Positions 26,683 through 38,200 of a stretch of 64,000 nucleotides of DNA are shown here, in pieces (the stretch's first letter is position 1; every line of letters starts with the position of its first letter). The translations under genes were made by a program, and so were the position numbers. The stretch comes from Cranoglanis bouderius (Eukaryota; Chordata; Actinopteri; Siluriformes; Cranoglanididae). The DNA is taken from assembly GCA_023630585.1 (NCBI GenBank), contig CM042539.1, positions 23,568,755-23,632,754 on the forward strand. Direction: 5' to 3'. The notes below the pieces were generated by a model that did not search any database, had not been told where the DNA came from, and saw only the letters and a list, made by a program, of their open reading frames with translations.

Positions 26683-29600
26683 ATTGTACCCTGACCTTCA
26701 GGAATTTGATGTCTTCAGATTGTAATTCCACTTTTATGTCTCCAATAGTGTTTGAGAGAGCCAGTATCTCTTGTTTATTTTTTCCTATTTTGCTTTCCAG
26801 ACTCTCTGTTTTCTGCTGCACTTCCACCTCCAGTTTAGAGAGCATGGCTGCATTTTCGTCTTGCAGAAACTGCTGAAGTTTCCTAAACTCCTCATTAATC
26901 TGCTTCTTCATGAACTTGGCCTGTTGCTGACATGATTAAGACAAGTACCAGTGAGTCAGACTTGCACACACTATATGTTTAAAAAAGGGCCCGACCAATA
27001 TTACAATTTTGTTGCCTATAGGCCTACAGGTGCATCGCAATAAATTAGAATGTCGTGGAAAAGTTCATTTATTTCAGTAACTCAACTCAAATTGTGAAAC
27101 TCGTGTATTAAATAAATTTAATGCACACAGACTGAAGTAGTTTAAGTCTTTTTTTCTTTTAATTGTGATGATTTTGGCTCACATTTAACAAAAACCCACC
27201 AATTCACTATCTCAACAAATTAGAATATGGTGACATGCCAATCAGCTAATCAACTCAAAACACCTGCAAAGGTTTCCTGAGCCTTCAAAATGGTCTCTCA
27301 GTTTGGTTCACTAGGTAAGCCACAAACATTCATTGCCAAAGAAGCTGGCTGTTCACAGAGTGCTGTATCCAAGCATGTTAACAGAAAGTTGAGTGGAAGG
27401 AAAAAGTGTGGAAGAAAAAGATGCACAACCAACCGAGAGAACCACAGCCTTATGAGGATTGTCAAGCAAAATCGATTCAAGAATTTGAGTGAACTTCACA
27501 AGGAATGGACTGAGGCTGGGGTCAAGGCATCAAGAGCCACCACACACAGACGAGTCAAGGACTTTGGCTACAGTTGTCGTATTCCTCTTTTTAAGCCACT
27601 CCTGAACCAAAGACAACGTCAGAGGCATCTTACCTGGGCTAAGGAGAAGAAGAACTGGACTGTTGCCCAGTGGTCCAAAGTCCTCTTTTCAGATGAGAGC
27701 AAGTTTTGTATTTCATTTGGAAACCAAGGTCCTAGAGTCTGGAGGAAGGGTGGAGAAGCTCATAGCCCAAGTTGCTTGAAGTCCAGTGTTCAGTTTCCAC
27801 AGTCTGTGATGATTTGGGGTGCAATGTCATCTGCTGGTGTTGGTCCATTGTGTTTTTTGAAAAGCAAAGTCACTGCATCCATTTACCAAGAAATTTTGGA
27901 GCACTTCATGCTTCCTTCTGCTGACCAGCTTTTTGAAGATGCTGATTTCATTTTCCAGCAGGATTTGGCACCTGCCCACACTGCCAAAAGCACCAAAAGT
28001 TGGTTAAATGACCATGGTGTTGGTGTGCTTGACTGGCCAGCAAACTCACCACACCTGAACCCCATAGAGAATCTATGGGGTATTGTCAAGAGGAAAATGA
28101 GAAACAGGAGACCAAAAAATGCAGATGAGCTGAAGGCCACTGTCAAAGAAACCTGGGCTTCCATACCACCGTGCCACAAACTGATCACCTCCATGCCGCG
28201 CTGAATTGAGGCAGTAATTAAAGCAAAAGGAGCCCCTACCAAGTATTGAGTACATGTACAGTAAATGAACATACTTTCCAGAAGGCCAACAATTCACTAA
28301 AAATGTTTTTTTTATTGGTCTTATGAAATATTCTAATTTGTTGAGATAGTGAATTGGTGGGTTTTTGTTAAATGTGAGCCAAAATCATCACAATTAAAAG
28401 AACCAAAGACTTAAACTACTTCAGTCTGTGTGCATTGAATTTATTTAATACACGAGTTTCACAATTTGAGTTGAATTACTGAAATAAATGAACTTTTCCA
28501 TGACATTCTAATTTATTGAGATGCACCTGTAATAATACTAAAGGACTAAAAAAAAAAATTCTTAGCCCTGGCCGATATGGTCAAAAGAATTACACAGCCA
28601 TCAACACTTTTGGTTAAAATGAAATAGCCTTTCCTTATATCATTATATTATTGACACTTTCTTAAACAAGTAGAGTCCCCATCTAGATACTATTCTCTGA
28701 AACCTGTGAAAAAATATTGTCTGATCTGATCAGGCAACCAATATTGGACGGGTCCTAGTATAAAACAAAGGACAAAGTAACTTTCATACAATTTCTTTAT
28801 CATACAGCCGTGGCCAAAAGTTTTGAGAATGACACAAATATTAATTTTTACAAAGTCTGCTGCCTCAGTTTTTATGATGGCAATTTGCATATACTCCAGA
28901 ATGTTATGAAGAGTGATCAGATGAATTGCAATTAATTTCAAAGTCCCTCTTTGCCATGAAAATGAACTTAATCCCAAAAAAACATGTCCACTGCATTTCA
29001 GCCCTTCCACAAAAGGATCAGCTGACATCATGTTAGTGATTTTCTCATTAACACAGGTGAGAGTGTTAACGAGGACAAGGCTGGAGATCACTCTGTCATG
29101 CTGATTGAGTTAGAATAACAAACTGGAAGCTTTAAAAGGAGGGTGGTGCTTGAAATTATTGTTCTTCATCTGTTAACTATGGTTACCCGCAAGGAAACAC
29201 GTACAGCCATCATTGCTTTGCACAAAAAGGGATTCCCAGGCAAGGATATTGCTGCTAGTAAGATTGCACCATTTATCGGATCATCAAGACCTTCAAGGAG
29301 AGAGGTTCAACTGTTGTGAAGAAGGCTTCAGGGCGCCCAAGAAAGTCCAGCAAGCACCAGGACCGTCTCCTAAAGTTGATTCAGCTGCGGGATCGGGGCA
29401 CCACCAGTGCAGAGCTTGCTCAGGAATGGCAGCAGGCAGGTGTGAGTGCGTCTGCATGCACAGTAAGGCGAAGACTTTTGGAGGATGGCCTGGTGTCAAG
29501 AAGGACAGCAAAGAAGCCACTTCTCTCCAGGAAAAACATCAGGGACAGACTGCTATTCTGCAAAAAGTACAGGGATTGGACTGCTGAGGACTGGGGTAAT

Positions 29601-32454
29601 GTCATTTTCTCTGATGAATCCCCTTTCCGATTGTTTGGGGCATCTGGAAAAAAGCTTGTCCGGAGAAGAAAAGGTGAGCGCTACCATCAGTCCTGTGTCA
29701 TGCCAACAGTAAAGCATCCTGAGACCACTCATGTGTGGGGTTGCTTTTCAGCCAAGGGAGTGGGCTCACTCACAATTTTGCCTAAGAACACAGCCATGAA
29801 TAAAGAATGGTACAAAAACATCCTCAGAGAACAACTTCTCCCAACCATCCAAGAACAGTTTGGTGACGAACAATGCCTTTTCCAGCATGATGGGGCACCT
29901 TGCCACAAGGCAAAAGTGATAACGAAGTGGCTCGGGGAACAAAACATCGACATTTTGGGTCCATGGCCAGGAAACTCCCCAGACCTTAATCCCATTGAGA
30001 ATTTGTGGTCAATCCTCAAGAGGCGGGTGGACAAACAAAAACCCACAAACTCTGACAAACTCCAAGCATTGATTATGCAAGAATGGGCTGCCATCAGTCA
30101 GGATGTGGCCCAGAAGTTGATTGACAGCATGCCAGGGCGAATTGCAGAGGTCTTGAAAAAGAAGGGTCAACACTGCAAATATTGACTCTTTGCATAAACT
30201 TCATGTAACTGTCAATAAAAGCCATTGACACTTATGAAATGCTTGTGATTATACTTCAGTAACAGTTAGTAATATCTGACAAAAAGATCTAAAAACACTG
30301 AAGCAGTAGACTTTGTGAAAATTAATATTTGTGTCATTCTCAAAACTTTTGGCCACGGCTGTATATTATACCATATTTTTGCTTTAAATAGGCTTGCTAT
30401 TCTCACCTGTATGTGATATACATTTCGATGAAAATTAACCTGGGCATCGTGAAAGCTCTTAATTTTCATTTTCAATGTATTCAGTGCACTCTTGAGAACA
30501 TCCTGCAATCAAAAATGCACAAATGAATCCCACTGTGAGCGAATTAATTTTAGGGATGCATTAGAAACTTCTTTTCTGAAACCACAAAAATCAAGGGCTG
30601 GATTTTATTACTATTACCATTATTATATTACTAATTAGGTATATTTTACCTTTGCGTTTACACTTGAAAATAATTAATTATTGAAACTATCAGGTAACGA
30701 AAAAGCCATTATTAAAATGCCATTTTTTTAAAAGGACATTATAGACAATAACTAAACCAAAGAATATAAATTATGAAGCTTTCTAAGCCCCCTTTTCATA
30801 ATATATGTGACAACTGTATAAAAAAATCTATTCATTATAATGAACTGAAGAACGAGCAAGATAATTAAGGTGTGGTAATGAGATCATTAAGGAGTGAGAA
30901 TGAGATCATTAGGGAGTGGGAATGAGATCATTAAGGTGTGAAAATTAGATAATTAAGGAGTGAGAAGGAGATCATCAGGGAGTGAGAAGGAGATCATTAA
31001 GGAGTGAGAATGAGATCATTAGGGAGTGAGAAGGAGATCATTAGAGATTGAGAAGGAGATCATTAGAGAGTGAGAAGGAGATCATTAGCGAGTGAGAAGG
31101 AGATCATTAGCGAGTGAGAAGGAGATCATTAGAGAGTGAGAATGAGATCATTAGAGAGTGAGAAGGAGATCATTAGAGAATGAGAAGGAGATCATTAGAG
31201 AGTGAGAATGAGATCATTAGCGAGTGAGAAGGAGATCATTAGGGAGTGAGAAGGAGATCATTAGAGAGTGAGAAGGAGATCATTAGAGAGTGAGAATGAG
31301 ATCATTAGAGAGTGAGAAGGAGATCATTAGGGAATGAGAAGGAGATCATTAGGGAATGAGAAGGAGATCATTAGAGAGTGAGAAGGAGATCATTAGAGAG
31401 TGAGAATGAGATCATTAGGGAATGAGAAGGAGATCATTAGGGAGTGTGAATGAGATCATTAGGGAGTGAGAAGGAGATCATTAGGGAGTGAGAAGGAGAT
31501 CATTAGGGAGTGAGAAGGAGATCATTAGGGAGTGAGAAGGAGATCATTAGGGAGTGAGAAGGAGATCATTAAGGAGTGAGAAGGAGATCATTAGAGAGTG
31601 TGAATGAGATCATTAGGGAGTGAGAAGGAGATCATTAAGGAGTGAGAAGGTGATCATTAAGGAGTGAGAAGGAGATCATTAGGGAGTGAGAAGGAGATCA
31701 TTAGAGAGTGAGAAGGAGATCATTAGAGAGTGAGAATGAGATCATTAGGGAATGAGAAGGAGATCATTAGGGAGTGAGAAGGAGATCATTAGGGAGTGAG
31801 AAGGAGATCATTAAGGAGTGAGAAGGAGATCATTAGAGAGTGTGAATGAGATCATTAGGGAGTGAGAAGGAGATCATTAAGGAGTGAGAAGGTGATCATT
31901 AAGGAGTGAGAAGGAGATCATTAGGGAGTGAGAAGGAGATCATTAGGGAGTGAGATCATGGCCACGACTTAGTAACTCGAGTGAATGATATACCTAATTA
32001 AAAAAATAAATAAATAAATAATGAATGACTGTCGCTAGCGGGGCTCCGAAACTATATCAAAGTTGACCTTTAGTTCAGAAGCTGCTTCGTCGACAGGTAT
32101 GAAGCGGTGCTGTAGGTGTTTACTAGAATCTCGACAGAGTAAGCACGCGGCCTGTCCGTCATTCACACAGAAGAGTTTCAGCTTCTCTCCGTGGATGTCG
32201 CAGAGTGTCTCGGGATCACCTCGGAACTCCAGGAAGGTCTGAGACAGGGTTTTCAGAGCCAGGTTGATAGTGGGGTTTCTAGCGGATTGTTTCCTGCAAA
32301 GTGGACACTCCCGGCAGCCTTTGGTGTCCCAGTACCGGTGAACGCAGCTGCTGCACGCGCTGTGACCGCACGACAGAAGCACGGGCTCCTTAAAGACATC
32401 ACAACACACAGGGCACGTAAAGTCCTCCTCGGAGAACGAACGTTTAGACGCCAT
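25281..32454 (-). CDS. TRIM B: RING / B-box / coiled-coil / PRY-SPRY E3 ubiquitin ligase
   Basis: Exons 32068-32454, 30407-30502, 26696-26926, 26348-26370, 25970-26088 and 25281-25849 join in frame to 474 aa. The RING is at 14-53 (CPVC, CGHSAC, CPLC). The B-box2 is at C85-H116 with all zinc ligands visible. The coiled coil spans 130-238. A linker of about 47 aa includes the 23-nt exon NFETNLAK. PRY-SPRY 287-474 starts PVVLDPNTAHSQL and has WDVEVG and VRIRLDMDSGEVWF. The gene lies head-to-tail with A and C and is the closest relative of C. Introns 1 and 2 are enlarged by a 22-bp minisatellite and by two Tc1 elements. Exon 1 ends at AAG|GTCAAC, a weaker donor than the AAG|GTAAAA of TRIM C, and exon 3 ends at AAG|GTCAGG. 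Read-through of exon 1 would give a 139-aa RING/B-box-only product. Confidence 0.85.
26640..26681. repeat. (GAAA)n microsatellite in TRIM B intron 3
   Basis: About ten GAAA units, just past the 231-nt exon of TRIM B. Confidence 0.95.
27027..28529 (+). mobile_element. Tc1-like element, family I copy 2 (in TRIM B intron 2)
   Basis: Inverted repeats of about 205 bp begin caggtgcatcgcaataaatt and end aatttattgagatgcacctg, flanked by TA at 27025-27026 and 28530-28531. The element is 1503 bp and inserted in sense opposite to the host gene. Confidence 0.95.
27290..28204 (+). CDS. Tc1 family I transposase, C-terminally truncated
   Basis: The 304-aa open frame starts MVSQFGSLGKP. An N-terminal helix-turn-helix region (AKEAGCSQSAVSKHV) is followed by a basic CGRKRC motif and a second DNA-binding segment. 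The DDE nuclease follows, with FSDESKF, FQQDLAPAH and NPIENLW; the last two acidic residues are 34 apart, a DD34E triad. The second-last block has SPHLNPIE where the other copies have SPDLNPIE. Near the end, a 6-nt deletion removes two glutamines, and CGC|TGA creates a stop about 15 residues before the end of the 321-aa copies. Activity is doubtful. Confidence 0.85.
   Translation: MVSQFGSLGKPQTFIAKEAGCSQSAVSKHVNRKLSGRKKCGRKRCTTNRENHSLMRIVKQNRFKNLSELHKEWTEAGVKASRATTHRRVKDFGYSCRIPLFKPLLNQRQRQRHLTWAKEKKNWTVAQWSKVLFSDESKFCISFGNQGPRVWRKGGEAHSPSCLKSSVQFPQSVMIWGAMSSAGVGPLCFLKSKVTASIYQEILEHFMLPSADQLFEDADFIFQQDLAPAHTAKSTKSWLNDHGVGVLDWPANSPHLNPIENLWGIVKRKMRNRRPKNADELKATVKETWASIPPCHKLITSMPR
28805..30361 (+). 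mobile_element. Tc1-like element, family II (in TRIM B intron 2)
   Basis: Inverted ends cagccgtggccaaaagtttt and aaaacttttggccacggctg are flanked by TA at 28803-28804 and 30362-30363. The 1557-bp element is nearly complete. It inserted about 45 nt from TRIM B exon 2. Confidence 0.95.
29179..30185 (+). pseudogene. Tc1-like transposase with DD35E spacing, one frameshift
   Basis: The natural start looks to be the ATG at 29179 (MVTRKETRTAIIALHKKGFP). That frame is lost near 29270, where about ten bases seem to be missing before atttatcgg. The remaining 289-aa frame opens at 29316 (MKKASGRPRKSSKHQDRLL). It holds the second helix-turn-helix and the whole nuclease domain: FSDESPF, FQHDGAPCHKAK and NPIENLW. 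I count 35 residues between the last two catalytic acids, one more than in family I. Only this early lesion separates it from a full-length gene. Confidence 0.8.
30855..31957. repeat. 22-bp minisatellite, about 50 copies, in TRIM B intron 1
   Basis: The unit is close to gagaaggagatcattagaga plus gt, with variant bases (aatg/aagg, gaga/ggga/aagg/gcga). Each unit carries agatcatt, so GATC recurs every 22 bp. Higher-order blocks repeat (compare 31480-31680 with 31750-31950). On the TRIM B transcript strand it is pyrimidine-rich. Confidence 0.95.
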
Positions 32455-32614
32455 AGTGAGAGCCTCTTCAGCTACACACGTACTGACGAGTTCATGTGGT
32501 TGACTGTTTCACTTCTTCTTCTTCTTAAAAAAAAATAAAAATAAAAAAATCAACAAAATATATCGTATACACTTTCTACGCTCTTAAGTCTTGAAATAAT
32601 CTACAGTACTTTAC

Positions 32615-32625
32615 GTTTTACTTTC
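32615..32625 (-). promoter_or_regulatory. ISRE-like motif upstream of TRIM B
   Basis: On the gene strand it reads GAAAGTAAAAC, one base from the GAAANNGAAAC interferon-response consensus, about 160 nt upstream of the ATG. The same eleven bases sit at a similar distance from TRIM C. Confidence 0.45.
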
Positions 32626-32821
32626 AGTTTGAGCCAGGGTTGCCAGGTCTTCGTGACAAACGCTGCCAAATGATTCATTTTCACAGTTCCGGGTTGATGT
32701 AATTTTACTTCCGCTACTACAACATCAATGGCGTTGCCAAGTACTGTTTATGAGAAGTGTTAAAGAAAAACTGCGAACTGCAGTGGAATCAAAGAAACAA
32801 GTTGAAATATTAGTACAAGAA

Positions 32822-32857
<36 letters not shown>
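32822..32857. repeat. (AAT)n microsatellite
   Basis: About twelve AAT units upstream of TRIM B. Confidence 0.9.
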
Positions 32858-32859
32858 CA

Positions 32860-33930
32860 GTCATCATTCCTATAGGTATTAGCTCTTAAATTAACTAGAA
32901 ATACAGCTAGTTAACATTAGCATAAGGATGCTATAAGTGATAAAACTCTATCTCCTATCCACAGTTGTATCATTTTGTAAAGTGATTAATGTAAATGAAC
33001 TGTAATGTGGCATATATGAAATAATATATACGCAATATCAGTTAACTATGTTACCTTACCCTGATAGCTGTGAATGAATTCTTCTATGAAGAATTTCTAT
33101 CCTTTATTCAACTTCATTGTCACATGTTCTCTGACAGTTCTGGGCACACTTGGAAACAAGTTCAGTCTCAGCAGCGTGGACAAAGATATAAAAAGATGTG
33201 AAAAATCTTTCCACTGTGAGCGAAGGTGATAATAATGCCTGTATTTCTGTGTTAAGCAAAAGACTGTGAGGTTTAACGGAAATCAATTTACTTTACTACT
33301 TATTTGGGGTTTTATGGGTCTGTCAATAAAACCAAATACACCACTTTTAACATCCAGAATCATGACTGTCACTGTCCTTAATTGTAATCTTTAAAAGTAA
33401 CATAGGTGAATATGTAACCAAACAGTCATAAAAATCAGGGATTACCTAAATATTTCACAACGTTATAACATACAGTATATTGTGATAAACTATATGAATT
33501 ATTTGACAAATTAATGATTGATTAATAGATTATTAATCATTAATTAATTATTGATTAATAGAGCTAATTCATATCAGAGGGGACCACCTTGTATGATTGA
33601 TATGTTTTAATAAACAAAATTAGCTACACAATAATAATACAAATACATGAAACCAACTACTGTACACATAGCAGCCCAAATACAGGAGAAAATCGTGGTC
33701 CTGACAACAGTTCTCACATGCCATGCTCTAAAATCCTCTCTCTTATTGGGTAATTCATTGTCACAGACCACCCCAGTGCTTACTGACATTCTAGCTTTTA
33801 ACCCATAGACTGTATACACAGTGAATATCAGATTGGTACCCTTCATAAAAAAAAGTGCAATAACAAATATATAATATCAAAAGGCACTTGCAATTAGTGC
33901 TTCTTTCTCTTAAGCATTCGATTTTTTTGT
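32860..33930. other. Spacer between TRIM B and TRIM C, no gene
   Basis: The stretch around 33344-33470 (ccacttttaacatccagaat and what follows) aligns with 43738-43860, so part of it belongs to the duplicated unit. No coding sequence seen. Confidence 0.5.
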
Positions 33931-33934
33931 GCAA

Positions 33935-34085
33935 AGCAGTGGTTTCATAATTATTGGCAGCCCACCATTAATATTTGGTGAACTATTCCCTGGAGAGAAT
34001 AACAGCATTCTTCCACTAATAAGGTTGGAGACATTTGCAAAGGGATTTTGGACCACTTCTCAGAATATTTAATGCACCTTTATAG
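33935..34085 (-). mobile_element. Decayed Tc1-like remnant
   Basis: The phrases cataattattggcagcccac and gagaataacagcattcttcc resemble the end and antisense interior of a Tc1-type family. It is short and frameless. Confidence 0.4.
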
Positions 34086-34342
34086 ATTTGTATTCTGACA
34101 TCTTTCTTATTCTTATTGATAATAATGATAAAAAAAATAAAAAATAATAATAATAATTATTATTATTAATTTATTATTGTTGCTGTTATTAGCACTTTTT
34201 GCTTTACAGATTATTATTAATATTTAAAAAAGATGACATAAAAATCAAGAAGAAATCCACTTTCACAAGGTGTCTTCATATTTTTGCGGGAAGAAATAGT
34301 GAGAAACATGAATAAAATAACACACAAAATGGCTTATAGAGA

Positions 34343-34343
<1 letters not shown>

Positions 34344-34408
<65 letters not shown>

Positions 34409-34430
34409 AAGAAGAAGAAGAAGAAGAAAA
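34344..34430. repeat. (AAT)n(AAG)n compound microsatellite
   Basis: About twelve AAT units run directly into about sixteen AAG units. The poly-Ser/Tyr and poly-Ile/Arg open frames here are artefacts. Confidence 0.95.
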
Positions 34431-34751
34431 AAAAAACCCAATGAAATGTTTTATAAACATTTTTAAATAAAACTAAACCGCATTAGATGCTAGAATGAAT
34501 AAGTGCATTAGACAGCCCAGATGTACATGTCATAGCGAAGATGTATGTACATGTTATGCTACATTTTATCAGTATAATTTTTTTTATCTCTTTCGTAGTC
34601 ACTCAGATTACAGGTAAAATGAATCCAGTTCAAACAGGGCTTTTGCCCTATAAGCATGTCATTATGAAGTCTCCTACACTTTGATTTGCCAGAATGTGCT
34701 AAGAGGCTTTTATGTCATTTATCATCCCTACTCCCATCCAAATGGAATGAC

Positions 34752-35206
34752 TTTGGCATAATATTTTACATATGACACTAAGAAAAATGACAAATGACTA
34801 GGGGAAAACCAGGGTGAAAACTGAAAGAGCTAGTCACCTGAGCTAAGTTATGACCAATAACACAGACTGTTTAAATTGGATCTATTAGAGCACAAGATGA
34901 AGAAGATACAACAGTGCAACAGTGTTATGACTAAATGTGAACAAACACTTGACACATTATGTCCAGTCATACAGCTCCATCACTTTCACCTTTAGCCATG
35001 ATAGATACAGAAAGCAACCCAAAACTGTACTGACTTCATGTTCTCAACATTCTCTACATCACCATACGTTTCTCTTCCAGCATCAAACGTCATTGTCGAA
35101 TTGTACCCTGAACTGATTCACATGTACTTCAAGATGCTACAACAGAATAAAAACATTGCAACTTTAAATATGGACTATAGTCAGGAATGTGAGCCACTGG
35201 CACTTA
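34752..35206 (-). repeat. Paralogous 3' flank of TRIM C
   Basis: ctttggcataatattttaca at 34752 and taggggaaaaccagggtgaa at 34799 have counterparts beside TRIM B (22415, 25018) and TRIM D (44424, 44650). This is probably the 3' UTR plus flank carried along in the duplication. Confidence 0.6.
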
Positions 35207-38200
35207 TCACTTGTAGAAACATGAGTATTTAGGGATGTCTCCCAGCACCACAAAAGGCTCGAGAGGCATGATTTTCAGAGGAGAGAGACTGCACATACTG
35301 TGGAAAAATGGAAAGACCTTCTCAGTGAAGTGGTGCAAGAACATGTGGATAACTGAATTGCTGGCAGGATCTAAGAACCACACCTCCCCCAAATCCATGT
35401 CCAGACGAATTCTGACCACTTTTGCTTTGGCAGGCAAAGTGAGAGGTGTGTAAACTTCCAAAGGGGATCGAGCACACAGCTTTTCACCATCATACCCAAT
35501 ACCCCAAGCTCCTCTGGAAAATACACTGGGTTCTTTTCTCTGCACAGTCTCAGTGGTTACACCGAGTATCCAGAAGGTGCTGTTTCCCACCTCAACATCC
35601 CAACAGTGCAGCCCTGAAGTGAAGCCCTCAGAGCCCAGAACACACAAACTCTTAAACCTCTCAGGAGTGTTCCAAACTGGTGGTCTGAGCTTGTCAGCCT
35701 TGTCTTCATGGTCATCATCACTGTCTCTCACGCTGGTGAGATCTGCAGACAGGATGAGCTGCGAGTGAGCTGTGTTTGGGTCCAAGACAACAGGAGCTGA
35801 GGAGACAAATCACAATTAGTGTCTCTTACTGAGACCTAAAACAGGTATAGAAGGTTCTTCATTGTCCTCAGAGAGGAAATTCTTTTTCACAGGCTGAACA
35901 AATTAACTATCCCCACATTCATACATGTAAACATACAAACAGAATACAGACATTAAGAACAGATATTGGCCAAATATCATTTATCAATGATGTCTAAACT
36001 TGTGTGTCACTTTAAGAGTTAATGCTAATACACTGAATTACCTATGACTCTAATGTCAAATACACAAGCTCAAATCCCAAAGAAAGATAAAAGAGCATGG
36101 CCATGTTCTGCAGAGAGCTTACAAAGCATGCACAGGATCTCACTGTTGAAAGGTATCAATTAGGAGAGGGATAAAAAATGATTTCCAAATCCTTTTCAGA
36201 GATTACCATGGAAAAGGCCATCATCACCATCATCAAAGTGGAAAAAATGGGGCATCACAGTGACATTACCAAGAGTAGGACGCTCCTTCAAAATTGATGA
36301 AAGGACAAGAAGAAATCTTATCAGGAAGGCTGCCAGGAGACCTACAGCAACATTACAGGAGCTGCAGAAATATTTGGCTGTCACACCCTGTACTGGTCAC
36401 TCCCTGTGACATCATGCTATGGGGCTACTTCTCTTCAGCTGGGACTGTCAAGACAGGGGGAATCTTGGATAGCTCCAAATACCAATCTATTTGGCACAAA
36501 GCCATCAGGCATCTGTTAGCCAACTGATGAAGAAAAATATCACCTTCATTTAGCTAGATAATGACCTAAAGCACAAATCCAAGTCAACAAAGGAGTGGCT
36601 TCAGAAGAAGAAGATCAACATTTTGGAATGGCTAACTCATAGCCCAGATCGAAATCCTATCAGCAGCCTCTGGAATGAATTGAAGAGGGCTGTGCCCTCT
36701 TCCCATTGCAATTAGATACATCTGGAGCATTTTTGCAAGGAAGATTGGAATTAAATTGCCAAATCAAGAGTTGCTCAGTTGGTATACTCTTACCTAAAAA
36801 TATTGAATGCTATATTACAAAGAAAGTAGGTATTTTAAAATATTACGTAAGGGTGTGCGGCCCTAAAAAAAAATTTCACTTAAATATTGTGGGTTGCTAC
36901 AGTATATCACATTAAAGGTGGAAAAGGAGCTGACATGATTTTGGTTTAATATTTTACATCACAAAACCCTGCAATTTTAACAGGGGTGTGTACACTGTTT
37001 ATATCCACTGTATGTTATGCTGGAAATTTTGTATAGAGTGTGTATAGAAAAGGGTACTGGTGATGATGGTTGAAGATGTCATCATTCCAATTTTTACAGC
37101 TTGTGGCCTATAGTGAATGATTATTGGAGGGAAGTTGAGGTGGTGGATTTTCTTTATCATTTAGTTTAGCCAAATAGTATTCAAGGAAAAACTGCAGTCA
37201 ATGAAGAGGATTCTGGCAAAGTGACCTAGGTGTTGTAATAGGGAATGAAGGAAACATGCCACAACGTTTACTCGAAGGTAAACTCGTGAGGTCCAGTCTG
37301 TTAAATCATTCTAGCTGCTTCCCTACCAGAAACATTTCCATTCTCAAATAATCTAATTCATAAAGGTGGCACAAAAAAGTGTGTACAGTTATAAAATGTT
37401 TTTCATCAAAAAAGACTCACTGTATTTAATGATGTTCTGCATTTTGTTCCAGAGTCTGTACTGCAGATTTCCCACGTACATTGCAACATCAATAACTTCG
37501 CCTGAAGTCACATTTGGATCAGAATCTTTGTAATCGGCTCTAAAATAAAAAATAAAAAAAAAGTCAGGGCTGCAGTAATCTTGATACCAAATGCCAGAAA
37601 TGGAGCTCCCAATAATAACTGATTACACAAAGCTTTTACTATCTGAGTGTTTAATAACCATAATAAAGAGAGATGTTTTAAATTCTGTTGTCCCTCAAGT
37701 CTAAAGGATGACAATAAACTGTATCACTTGGAATTCAAGGTTGGTTTTTGCATGGAAAAACAAAGAAACAACAGAAACAAATTGAGAAGCAAGTCAAATC
37801 CAACTCACTTTGCCAAAGTTCTCTCAAATTTCTGTAAAAAAAAAAAAAAAAACGTGAAAACATTTAGGATTAATAAACAAATTATGACCAACTATGCAAT
37901 GCGAGAGGTACAAGGTAACTTGGACATTAGGATGGATGGATGGATGGATAGCCTGATGGATGAGAGACAGGGAGTAATGAAGGAAGCCTAACCTTCAGGA
38001 ATTTGATGTCTTCAAAATCAAATGTCTTTTTAATGTCTTTAATAGTGTCTGAGAGTGACCGTATCTCTTGATTCATTTGTTCTATTTTGCTTTCCAGATT
38101 CTTTGTTTTCTGCTGCTCATCCTTCTTCAGCTGAGTCATCATGGCTCTATTCTCCTTTTGCAGAAACTGCCGAAGTTTCTTAAACTCCTCCTTTATCTGA

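Noticed and set aside
30855..31957. CRISPR-like array
   Set aside because: Units of 22 bp are contiguous with no unique spacers, and the setting is a vertebrate intron; it is a minisatellite.
34263..34466. Poly-Ser/Tyr and poly-Ile/Arg frames
   Set aside because: They come from the compound AAT/AAG microsatellite.
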